Source of the DNA: an uncultured Dokdonia sp.
GTDB lineage: Bacteria > Bacteroidota > Bacteroidia > Flavobacteriales > Flavobacteriaceae
Assembly (NCBI RefSeq): GCF_947492815.1
Contig: NZ_CANLOB010000022.1
Location: 1-64,000, forward strand
Direction: 5' to 3'
Length of the DNA: 64,000 nucleotides
Part shown: one piece after another, positions 1 through 6,985 of the stretch
How the letters are laid out: each line of letters opens with the position of its first letter
How positions within the stretch are numbered: position 1 is the stretch's first letter
Notes under the pieces: generated by a model
The model's database searches: none
What the model saw: only the letters and a program-made list of their open reading frames with translations
Told to the model about the DNA's origin: nothing
Made by a program: the position numbers and the translations under genes

Positions 1-77
1 TAGCTAAGGTTAAATCATTGGTATTTATTCGCATAACAAAATATACATTTTTGTCAACGAATTAGGTAACCTTTACA

Positions 78-191
78 ATTTCGACAGAGCGAGGAACGAG
101 TGACGAGAAATCACATAACAGTGAGTTCTTAGAAATTGAAATTGAATAGAGCCACTTATGGGATTTCTCGGCGCTACGCTTTGTCGAAATG
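78..191. repeat. Intergenic inverted-repeat element
   Basis: Two arms face each other. The left arm (78-112) starts ATTTCGACAGAGCG and ends GAGAAATC. The right arm (162-190) starts GATTTCTCGGCGC and ends GCTTTGTCGAAAT. The reverse complement of the right arm matches the left with a few differences. About 50 bases of AT-rich spacer lie between. This looks like a small non-coding dispersed repeat of the kind common between flavobacterial genes. It sits just downstream of the minus-strand DUF2911 gene and could act as a 3' hairpin. Bases 1-77 and 192-219 show nothing else. Confidence 0.6.
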
Positions 192-219
192 ACTTGACAA
201 GTTTTATTTAAAATAAAAA

Positions 220-1089
220 CTACCTCCCAGTAGCTTCGATCTTTTCTAGAAGCAATGTAGCTTTTGCAATATATCCAAAATCACTCGCGGTACTTTTTTT
301 AGCAGCTTCTAGACAGTTTGTTGCATATGCTTTTGCTGTTTTAACATCGTTAAGTTGTAGTGCCAATTCACCTCTGTAATACACATACCAAAAAGCACCT
401 GGACGTAATTCGATGGCTTTGTCAAACCAAGTAACCGCTTTGTCTAGATCTTTTCCTTTAAGATAATAAAATTGTGCAGCATCAAAATAGGTAGCTGCTG
501 TAATGTCTCCTGTTGCGTTGGTGATTTTAGCTTCTATTTCTGAAAAGATTGCTTTGTCTGAATCTACGAAAACAGGGATTTTCACTTTTGTATTTTCCCA
601 TGCAATGATCAAGTCACCACCATTGGTATTGAAGTTTTCAAAATGGATGGTAAAAGTTTCTAGCGTATCTTCTAAAGGAATAGAAGGAACTTTAAAACGT
701 ACCAAATCTTCCGATGCATCATATCCACCAGCGCCCCAACGTTTACTATTTTTGCTTAAAATAATCGTCCATTTTTTTTCTGTAGGAATACTATATAATC
801 CATACGTGCCAGCAGGAATGGGATTTCCTGCAAAAGTAACATCTGTATCTACTGTGATTTTTGTAGAGGCATTCGCTCCTGTACGCCATAGTTTGTTATA
901 CGGAATCAAACCACCAAAAATAGTCCTTCCTTGTTTGTTAGGTTGTCCATATTCTAAAGCGAAATTAGCCAATCCTACTTGTTGTTGTGTCATTATTTTA
1001 GGACTTAAACTAGGTTTGGTAATTTGTGCTGTACTGATCATTGATACAGTACATAGGATACTAAGTGCAAAGGCTTTGATGGTATTCAT
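220..1089 (-). CDS. DUF2911 family secreted protein with TPR-like C-terminus
   Basis: This 289-residue exported protein has a signal peptide at about residues 1-21, ending STAQ. Residues about 35-175 match the DUF2911 pattern: a GRTIFGGLIPYNKLWRTGAN block, then PAGTYGLYSIP and a W-T-I-I strand. The remainder (about 195-285) is helical and TPR-like, with YYLKGKDLDKAVTWFDKAIE and similar turns. DUF2911 proteins are widespread in Bacteroidota and have no established function. The location is probably periplasmic or cell surface. The gene is monocistronic, 29 bases downstream of the next minus-strand gene, so it could be cotranscribed with the amidohydrolase pair. Family assignment is firm; role is unknown. 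Confidence 0.85.
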   Translation of the reverse strand: MNTIKAFALSILCTVSMISTAQITKPSLSPKIMTQQQVGLANFALEYGQPNKQGRTIFGGLIPYNKLWRTGANASTKITVDTDVTFAGNPIPAGTYGLYSIPTEKKWTIILSKNSKRWGAGGYDASEDLVRFKVPSIPLEDTLETFTIHFENFNTNGGDLIIAWENTKVKIPVFVDSDKAIFSEIEAKITNATGDITAATYFDAAQFYYLKGKDLDKAVTWFDKAIELRPGAFWYVYYRGELALQLNDVKTAKAYATNCLEAAKKSTASDFGYIAKATLLLEKIEATGR

Positions 1090-1118
1090 GAGTGTTTTTT
1101 AAAGAATAAATGGACGCG

Positions 1119-2495
1119 TTAATCTCTGGAGATGGTGTATACAACTCCATTTTTGATGGTATGTCGTATGCTTTGCGTATTCCTAATGTTTTCTAGTGGA
1201 TTTTTTTCTAATATCACCAAATCGGCTTTATTACCGATGGCAATACCATAGCCTTCTTTCTGTAAAAATTGGCTTCCGTTGTATCCAGAAGTTCGTAAAG
1301 CTTGTAGCGGCGTTAAGCCCGCCTTTACTAACTGTTCCAATTCTTTATGTAATGAAGGTCCTGGATAGGTATAGGAATTATAGGCACCACAATCAGACCC
1401 AGCCAAGAGTTGCACACCAGCATCGTGTAAGGATTTCGTGAGTTTGATAAAGAATGTTTGCAGTTCTTTTCTGTCTTTTTTCGCTTTCGCGGAAGCGTTT
1501 ATAGCCCTTTTATTACGGCCTTCATACGTTTTGATAAAGGCATCTTCCAAATGTGAAAGATAAGTGTCTTGTGAATGATCTACTTCATCCAAATAGCTTA
1601 ATACATCTCCAATATGAAGCGTAGGCGTGACAAATGTATTGCTTGCTTTTAGACGCGCAAACGTTTGTTGTGCAGTGGTCTCATCATAGGTCGCAATGAG
1701 TTGTTCCATACTTCCCCAAAAACCAAGCGTGCCCTCAATAATCTGTTGGGTGATTTCTTTTTCCTGAGAAGAGCACCCTTTTAATACATAATATAAATGT
1801 TCAATATTATCGAGACCAGCATCAATAGCCTCCTGTAATTCGACGGTAAATGGCATATGTCCAGATGTGATCATAGCTCGTGTTTCTGCCGTTTTGATAA
1901 TATCTAGGTATTGCTTTCGCGAAAGCGTACTATCATAAATTTTCACATAATCGGTGTGTAGGGATTGCAAAGAGTCTAACGCATCGTTAATACTTTCTTG
2001 AGAATCTACAGGAAGCGAACCTTCCCAACGGGCATTGGGTCCATCTAATTTAGGGCCTGAGGTATAGATCGTTGGTCCTACACGAGTACCGTTTTGAATC
2101 TGTTTATTCCATTGTTGTACTTGGGGCGTGAGATCACCCCCAGCATCACGTACGGTTGTGATTCCATAGTTGATGTATTGTTCTAGAAATTTCTCGTTTT
2201 GAGTAATGAGTTGTTCGCCTCCGCGAAAATGTACGTGGTTATCCCAAAAACCAGGAAGTAGATAATTGTTCTCCCCATTTATATATCTCTTTGATTTTAA
2301 GTAAAAAATATTTCTAGGAGGTAAAATTGCGGCAATGGTATCTGCATTTATATATATTGTTTGTTCTTCTAATATAGTACCATCATTCTTTATAATATTA
2401 ATTTGACCTATTTCAATGTCATATACAACCTCAGATTCTTTTTTTGAACAACTAATACTTAGTGTTATTAGTATACTAATTAAAAAAACTTTCAT
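1119..2495 (-). CDS. Amidohydrolase family lipoprotein
   Basis: This is a metal-dependent hydrolase of the amidohydrolase superfamily, probably lipid-anchored. I chose the ATG at 2495 over an upstream ATG at 2534. It gives a lipoprotein signal (MKVFLISILITLSISC, Cys16) and leaves a 4-base gap after the upstream gene, whereas the longer start overlaps it. Visible motifs are the metal-binding HVH, a VKIYDS block that would carry the bridging lysine, SGHMPF and NIEHLYY histidines, and GSDCGAYN with the catalytic aspartate. The C-terminal block NKADLVILEKNPLENI is typical of imidazolonepropionase-like members. The substrate is unknown, perhaps a peptide or cyclic amide. Two copies of the genome palindrome lie inside the gene and encode ASAKA and LSRKQ. 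It pairs with the next gene. Confidence 0.85.
   Translation of the reverse strand: MKVFLISILITLSISCSKKESEVVYDIEIGQINIIKNDGTILEEQTIYINADTIAAILPPRNIFYLKSKRYINGENNYLLPGFWDNHVHFRGGEQLITQNEKFLEQYINYGITTVRDAGGDLTPQVQQWNKQIQNGTRVGPTIYTSGPKLDGPNARWEGSLPVDSQESINDALDSLQSLHTDYVKIYDSTLSRKQYLDIIKTAETRAMITSGHMPFTVELQEAIDAGLDNIEHLYYVLKGCSSQEKEITQQIIEGTLGFWGSMEQLIATYDETTAQQTFARLKASNTFVTPTLHIGDVLSYLDEVDHSQDTYLSHLEDAFIKTYEGRNKRAINASAKAKKDRKELQTFFIKLTKSLHDAGVQLLAGSDCGAYNSYTYPGPSLHKELEQLVKAGLTPLQALRTSGYNGSQFLQKEGYGIAIGNKADLVILEKNPLENIRNTQSIRHTIKNGVVYTISRD
1482..1497. repeat. Palindrome copy (one mismatch), coding
   Basis: CGCTTTCGCGGAAGCG, one base off the 16-base core, lies inside the amidohydrolase gene. Read on the minus strand it encodes ASAKA, the AFAKA frame with one change. 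Confidence 0.85.
1912..1927. repeat. Palindrome copy (one mismatch), coding
   Basis: TGCTTTCGCGAAAGCG lies in the same amidohydrolase gene, 415 bases from the previous copy. On the minus strand it is read in a different frame and encodes LSRKQ. Confidence 0.9.
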
Positions 2496-2499
2496 CGTT

Positions 2500-3753
2500 T
2501 TATAAAGCTTTTGATTGTTTATACACTTTTCCATTTTTCATGACAAAGGTGACGTTTCTCATTACAGTAATATCTTTGGTAGGATCGCCTGAAACCGCAA
2601 TGAGATCTGCCCAAAAACTTTCTTTGATATTGCCTAGTTTTTCTAAATGAAATACGTTTGCATTGATAGAGGTGGCCGCTTTTAAGGTTTGTATAGGTGT
2701 CATTCCATATTCGACCATGAGTTCGAGTTCGCGATAGTTTTCTCCATGCGTATACACACCAACATCACCTCCAAAACCAATTATTACACCTGATTGTAAT
2801 GCGAGTGCAAATGTTTTTTTCTTGGTACGAATGCGATCGGGATCTGGGTCAATGCCTTTTCGCCAACCTTTATAACGCGTAATGGCATCTCCTGCTGCAA
2901 GTGTAGGGTAGAAGGCAACGTCTTTTTCTTTCATAAGTTTGAAGATTTCTAAGGTGCCGCCGTCTCCGTGTTCAATAGTTTCTACACCTGCGAGAATGGC
3001 TCTTTTCATTCCTTCGGGTGTACCTGCATGTGCCACGGCATATCTTCCAGCGCTTTCTGTAGCTGCAATCATAGCGTCTAATTCTTCCTGTAAAAAAGTG
3101 GCTTGTGAGGGTTCTCCAGAGCGCCAACGATAGTCGGCATAAATTTTTATGAAATCAGCCCCGTTTCCTATTTGCCTGCGTACGGCTTTGATAACTTCGG
3201 TGGTGCCACTAGCTGATTCGGCTCCAAGTGGTACGCTAACTCCTTCGTGAAATCCTTTGGGGCCATAGGCTCCCGTAGCGACAATAGCAGGTCCTGCAAC
3301 GAGCAAGCGAGGACCAGGGATAACACCTTCATCAATCATTTTCTTTAGATATACATCACTATATCCAGCCCCTTCAGAACCTAAGTCTCGCATGGTTGTC
3401 ACCCCTGCTAATAAGGAGTTTTTTGCATGAACGGTCGCTCGTATGGCTCTTTCTGTATGGGATTCTTTGAGTACTTGATCGTTCCAGTTGGTCTCATTAT
3501 AAGGGTGTAATAAGAGATGTGAATGTCCTTCTATAAGTCCAGGCATGAGCGTCATTCCTTCTAGCGGAATTCTAAAATAACGATCTGTTTCAGCAGTTGA
3601 AACACCTGCATAGGTGATAATACTATCGGTTACGACTACCACCCAATTTTTATGAAGGGTCTCCCCATCAAAGACGGCATCTGGTTGTAGAGTGGTTTGT
3701 GCGTAAAGTTGTGTGAAGCATAATATGAGTAGTAAGTATCCTATTTTTTTCAT
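2500..3753 (-). CDS. Secreted amidohydrolase (imidazolonepropionase-like)
   Basis: The 417-residue protein has a signal peptide (about 1-19, ending LYAQ) and an amidohydrolase barrel. Metal ligands are visible as GHSH (His77, His79), a FIKIYADYRW block supplying the lysine, AHAGTPEG and ETIEHGDGG histidines, and GGDVGVYTHGEN with the aspartate. The C-terminus (FWADLIAVSGDPTKDI) is typical of the family. Secreted members act on dipeptides or similar amides, but the substrate here cannot be read. It ends 4 bases before the start of the second amidohydrolase, so the two form an operon with this gene first. They resemble each other only distantly, so recent tandem duplication is unlikely. Confidence 0.88.
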   Translation of the reverse strand: MKKIGYLLLILCFTQLYAQTTLQPDAVFDGETLHKNWVVVVTDSIITYAGVSTAETDRYFRIPLEGMTLMPGLIEGHSHLLLHPYNETNWNDQVLKESHTERAIRATVHAKNSLLAGVTTMRDLGSEGAGYSDVYLKKMIDEGVIPGPRLLVAGPAIVATGAYGPKGFHEGVSVPLGAESASGTTEVIKAVRRQIGNGADFIKIYADYRWRSGEPSQATFLQEELDAMIAATESAGRYAVAHAGTPEGMKRAILAGVETIEHGDGGTLEIFKLMKEKDVAFYPTLAAGDAITRYKGWRKGIDPDPDRIRTKKKTFALALQSGVIIGFGGDVGVYTHGENYRELELMVEYGMTPIQTLKAATSINANVFHLEKLGNIKESFWADLIAVSGDPTKDITVMRNVTFVMKNGKVYKQSKAL

Positions 3754-3906
3754 CTGTATTATTCTTTATATTTCCACAAAGGTGGAAATCTCATAGCTGG
3801 TATTCGTTTTGTGTACGCTTTCGTACTTCGACTAAGCTCAGTATAAACTTCGGCTGTGCCGAAAGCGGAAATCTCATTTAGTATTATCTCAACTTTTATT
3901 AAGTAG
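3754..3906. repeat. Intergenic repeat-rich spacer
   Basis: The spacer holds GGTGGAAATCTCAT near 3780, a half palindrome ACGCTTTCG near 3817, CTTCGACTAAGCTCAG near 3828 and CCGAAAGCGGAAATCTCAT near 3859. GGAAATCTCAT is the complement of the ATGAGATTTCC motif found repeatedly at 30150-30345 and 33120, so the same dispersed family is present. A 64-codon open frame crosses this spacer but is built from these repeats and overlaps the next gene, so I do not call it coding. Confidence 0.55.
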
Positions 3907-4503
3907 TTATTTCTTTTTTCGCCCCCAACCACCACCGTCTCGGGATTTCTCATTTGCTTTACAGAGGCGAATAATTTCTTGTATTCTTTTTTGCTGAGTT
4001 TCTTCGCGTTTTGCTTGATTTAACCAGTATAAATAACTCTTGCGATAACTTGGTGCAAAGTTCTGATAGTTTTCAAATGCAACAGGATTTTGATCAAATG
4101 CCTTTTGTAAATTGTCTGGAATGATACCATTTTCAGGACCATCTAGTGTTGTCCATGAACCATTCTTTTTTGCTTCGGCGATCACCTTTTTTCCACTTTC
4201 GTGAATGAGTCCTTGTTTTTTGAGATCTATGATATAGGTTTTATTGAGCTTACTCCATACACTTTTAGGTTTGCGAGGGCAGAAATATTGTCTTCTTTTT
4301 CCATCTCCTAGACTTTTAACGGTGCTATCAATCCAGCCATAACAAAGCGCTACCTTGACAGCTTCTTCCCAACGCATGCTAGGAACTTTTGTATCTACTT
4401 TATAAAAGATCAAGTAAATGCCACCATAATTTGCATAGTTTTCATGTAGCCATTCTCGCCATTCTATATCCTGCGGAAAATATAATTCAGGAATTGTACT
4501 CAT
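3907..4503 (-). CDS. YdeI/OmpD-associated family protein
   Basis: The 198-residue soluble protein matches the YdeI (bacteriocin-protection/OmpD-associated) family. It has an N-terminal WREWLHENYANYGGIYLIFYK block, then MRWEEAVKVALCYGWIDS, a basic RRQYFCPRKPKSVWSKLNK stretch, and a C-terminal OmdA-like helical segment ending APSYRKSYLYWLNQAKREETQQKRI. Members have been linked to tolerance of cationic peptides, but biochemistry is poor. No signal peptide is seen, so it is probably cytoplasmic. Its C-terminus ends in a lysine- and glycine-rich tail. It follows the membrane protein at 4506 with 2 bases between, so the two are probably cotranscribed. A second YdeI/OmdA-type gene lies at 6488. Confidence 0.85.
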   Translation of the reverse strand: MSTIPELYFPQDIEWREWLHENYANYGGIYLIFYKVDTKVPSMRWEEAVKVALCYGWIDSTVKSLGDGKRRQYFCPRKPKSVWSKLNKTYIIDLKKQGLIHESGKKVIAEAKKNGSWTTLDGPENGIIPDNLQKAFDQNPVAFENYQNFAPSYRKSYLYWLNQAKREETQQKRIQEIIRLCKANEKSRDGGGWGRKKK

Positions 4504-4505
4504 AA

Positions 4506-5036
4506 TTAGTATGCTTCAAAAAAGTTCGTGTTTATTGCTATCGAAACCAACAAGAATAGACCTATGGCAAATAAAAATTCCATACTAAATATAGAGAGTA
4601 TCTTCATGAGGTTTATGATTGCTACAGGGAAAAAGAAAATAATAGCAAGTATTTCTCCTTTTTTGATGTTGTGTATGGTTGCCTTCCAAAGTTCATATGA
4701 AATATCTGTAGCAGGAAATGAGGCATATGATGTTGCTAGTCCTAGATATGCAAATAGTAAAAATAACGCGTTGTGATCTGCTGTAAGAGCAAAGTAATAC
4801 ATCATAATAGCAAAACTGTTTAACAGCATACATGGCCCTAATCCGAGTACATATTTTTCTTTTAAACTCATAGGAGAGTCATATACTATTTGAGATCTGT
4901 CGGATGCTATTTCTAGATAATTTAGAGAATGTATTTTTAAATCATAGCGATAGGTGAGGTTTTTCGTAATTACCGTATGTAGCATTTTACCAGGAAGTAA
5001 TATTAGGTTGATAAACCAAGTAGTGATAAGCGTCAT
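4506..5036 (-). CDS. Membrane protein resembling M50-like peptidases, catalytic motif lost
   Basis: The 176-residue protein has about four membrane segments. The layout LLPGKMLHTV, then LKEKYVLGLGPCMLLNSFAIMMYYF, YLGLATSY and SFPATD resembles small membrane-embedded metalloprotease-like proteins. In those, the first motif is HELxH and the later one is an A-x-PS-x-x-D block. Here HExxH is replaced by a single His (LHTVIT), so zinc catalysis looks lost. That reading is by eye and tentative; otherwise it is a conserved-type membrane protein of unknown role. It starts 9 bases after the end of the secreted protein at 5046 and is followed within 2 bases by the YdeI gene, which suggests a three-gene operon. 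Confidence 0.6.
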   Translation of the reverse strand: MTLITTWFINLILLPGKMLHTVITKNLTYRYDLKIHSLNYLEIASDRSQIVYDSPMSLKEKYVLGLGPCMLLNSFAIMMYYFALTADHNALFLLFAYLGLATSYASFPATDISYELWKATIHNIKKGEILAIIFFFPVAIINLMKILSIFSMEFLFAIGLFLLVSIAINTNFFEAY

Positions 5037-5045
5037 TCTATAAAT

Positions 5046-5543
5046 TTAATTTGAAAATCCTTTTTCCCATTCACTTCCTTTTAAGGTACCACTTATGACC
5101 CATTTTGGACCAAATGTCCATATACCCATAGTAAAATCTTCTTTTATCATTTCGGGCTGGATACGCCACTCTCCTTGATGATTAGGTTCACCTAGCATCG
5201 CAACGGCTTTGTCTTGAACTCCTTCCATAGACGTATAGGTAATGGTAATTTGATAGAGTAGGGGTTCTTCTGATTTTGTAAATAAATAGGTGAACGAAAC
5301 AATAGTATCTGTAGTACTTGTTTCTATAGCTTCTATTTTAAAAACAGAAGTGGTATCTATTTTTTGTATCCCTTTACATTTTTTCTTTAATTTTTTCAGT
5401 GACATTCCTAAATACACTCCTTTTTTTGCAAGTTCTTTAGGGAAGTAGTTGTGTTGTTTTCCTTTAGAAGCTACAGTAGAAGCATTGTTGAGCATAAATA
5501 AAAAAGGACAAAGTCCCAACAATATTAAAAATAAATACTTCAT
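5046..5543 (-). CDS. Hypothetical secreted protein
   Basis: I do not recognise this 165-residue protein. It has an N-terminal hydrophobic signal segment (residues about 1-22, charged start MKYLF), then a GVYLGMSLKKLKKKCKG block. That block resembles the short 'lGms.e.l' motif at the start of many small envelope proteins. A beta-rich domain with TITYTSMEGVQDKAVAMLGEPNH follows. Tryptophan- and glycine-rich C-terminal strands suggest a compact beta domain. It is the first gene of a probable three-gene unit with the membrane protein at 4506 and YdeI. Confidence 0.65.
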   Translation of the reverse strand: MKYLFLILLGLCPFLFMLNNASTVASKGKQHNYFPKELAKKGVYLGMSLKKLKKKCKGIQKIDTTSVFKIEAIETSTTDTIVSFTYLFTKSEEPLLYQITITYTSMEGVQDKAVAMLGEPNHQGEWRIQPEMIKEDFTMGIWTFGPKWVISGTLKGSEWEKGFSN

Positions 5544-5755
5544 AGATTATTCGAACCTGTTATGCTTTTTAATGTGATAACTGTTATATATTCTGGTGAT
5601 CTTCATTATTTTTTCAAATCTTAAAAGGAAGTAATGAAGATTTCTATGATCTATACGTAAGGGAATGTAAAAATCAATAAACCTATTCAAAATGCACAAC
5701 AAGCTATTTGATTTTAAATATACGAACTCATCTTGACTTTTTTCTATTTCATGAT

Positions 5756-5791
5756 AAAAGCCTCAATACTATGACTAGCATTGAGGCTTTT
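5756..5791 (-). terminator. Intrinsic terminator after sodC
   Basis: The arms AAAAGCCTCAAT (5757-5768) and ATTGAGGCTTTT (5780-5791) form a perfect 12-base stem with an 11-base loop. It lies 25 bases beyond the sodC stop, and T-rich sequence follows on the minus strand. The A and T flanks could let it work in both directions. Bases 5544-5756, upstream of the gene at 5046, hold no other recognisable element. Confidence 0.8.
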
Positions 5792-5815
5792 ATGTTTATG
5801 TTGAAATGGTATGAA

Positions 5816-6406
5816 TTACATAATAATTCCTCCACAACTTACACGTTTTCCAGCAGCTCCACTTGGTTGAGATGTAAGGTCATCTGTACCTGCGTGCACT
5901 ATAATTGCTTTTCCAAGAATATCTTTCTTTTCATCTCCACATCCAATACACCATTCATCAGTAGAAAACTCTTTTGCGCCATTTCCTTTTGCATCAGCTT
6001 CAAAGTTTCCGATATCTCCTTTATGATATCCTTCTGCTGCTCCCCAAGCTCCATGTGGTTGTGCTGTAGGATTCCAGTGTCCTCCTGTAGATTTTCCATC
6101 TGCCGATGAGCAATCTGCTTTTGCATGGATATGAATAGCATGTGTTCCTGGCGATAATCCATTTATTGAAGCAATCATTTTTACAGTACCATTAGATTCT
6201 TCAAAAACAACACTTCCCGTAGCTTTACTATCACTTTTAGATTCTAGGGCCATTTTTACCCTTTTTGTAACTACTTCTTCTTCTACTTTTTCAACTTTCT
6301 TTTCTACTTCTTTTACTGCTTCCGTTTCAACAGTTTTGGTTTCATTTTTACAACTTGCAACTAAAGTCATAGCGATTATAGCAGTAGCTATATATTTTGT
6401 TTTCAT
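5816..6406 (-). CDS. sodC: Superoxide dismutase [Cu-Zn], lipoprotein
   Basis: This enzyme converts superoxide to hydrogen peroxide and oxygen in the cell envelope. The start at 6406 is preferred over an ATG at 6469 because it begins a lipoprotein signal (MKTKYIATAIIAMTLVASC, Cys19). A charged linker of KVEKVEEEVV type (about residues 25-50) spaces the enzyme from the membrane. Metal ligands are clear: HAIHIH, GGHWNP, the QPHG region, GYHKGDIGNFEAD with the zinc aspartate, and IIVHAG. The cysteines in HAKADC and RVSCGG would form the conserved disulfide. An extra pair in EWCIGCGDE is unusual. Mature length is normal for bacterial SodC. Confidence 0.95.
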   Translation of the reverse strand: MKTKYIATAIIAMTLVASCKNETKTVETEAVKEVEKKVEKVEEEVVTKRVKMALESKSDSKATGSVVFEESNGTVKMIASINGLSPGTHAIHIHAKADCSSADGKSTGGHWNPTAQPHGAWGAAEGYHKGDIGNFEADAKGNGAKEFSTDEWCIGCGDEKKDILGKAIIVHAGTDDLTSQPSGAAGKRVSCGGIIM

Positions 6407-6487
6407 GCGATTTTCTTTTGAGATTAATGGTTCGGTTAAAAAATGGACTCTAATATACAGGTTTTTCAATTGATGCCAAAGTAGATG

Positions 6488-6979
6488 TTATATAGGCTTG
6501 ATTAATTCTCTTGGGTCTGTAATTCCTCGTTTTAAGTTTTCAAAAATTATAAGTGACTTATCTACTTGAGTCTGTTCATTTTTAAAACGTTTTACATAAT
6601 AAATGAGGCCTCTTTTTCTTCCATCTGTAAGTTTTTGAAAATACGAAAAACCTTCTGGATCACTTTCCATTACTTCTTTTAGAGCATTAGGAATTTCAAC
6701 ACCGTAGGTAGTTGTATTTTCAATAAGCTGAAATTCAAAAAAATCCGTAGGAAATATTCCTAATTCTTTTTGATAGCGTTTTCCGAAACTAATGAGGTAT
6801 TGCCCTTGGTATTTTTGTATAGCACCATGAAAATCAATGGTGTTTTCTTTAAAAAATGCTTTTACTTGAACACGTTTTTGACCAGCGTTTATGAATTGAA
6901 CGGCATATTCTTCAGGAATATGCACCCCATGAGTTCCTGATATATGTACTGGAAATTTAGGAGTTTTAATAGCCATCAT
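6488..6979 (-). CDS. DUF1905/OmdA (YdeI-like) protein
   Basis: The 163-residue protein has a DUF1905-like N-terminal beta domain (HISGTHGVHIPEEYAVQFI, then QYLISFGKRYQKELG) and a C-terminal OmdA helical segment (VPNALKEVMESDPEG-like, here VEIPNALKEVMESDPEGFSYFQKL). It ends GRKRGLIYYVKRFKNEQTQVDKSL. This architecture is common in Bacteroidota and has no defined biochemical role. It has no signal peptide. It lies 6 bases after the M14 peptidase gene, so it is probably the second gene of that unit. The first Met codon is followed by another, so the start could be one codon later. Confidence 0.8.
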   Translation of the reverse strand: MMAIKTPKFPVHISGTHGVHIPEEYAVQFINAGQKRVQVKAFFKENTIDFHGAIQKYQGQYLISFGKRYQKELGIFPTDFFEFQLIENTTTYGVEIPNALKEVMESDPEGFSYFQKLTDGRKRGLIYYVKRFKNEQTQVDKSLIIFENLKRGITDPRELIKPI

Positions 6980-6985
6980 TACATA

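Noticed and set aside
3759..3953. Open frame of 64 codons on the minus strand
   Set aside because: It is composed of dispersed repeat sequence, overlaps the YdeI gene and has no family-like features.
5708..6109. Plus-strand open frame over sodC
   Set aside because: It is antisense to a clearly recognised sodC and has a composition unlike real proteins.
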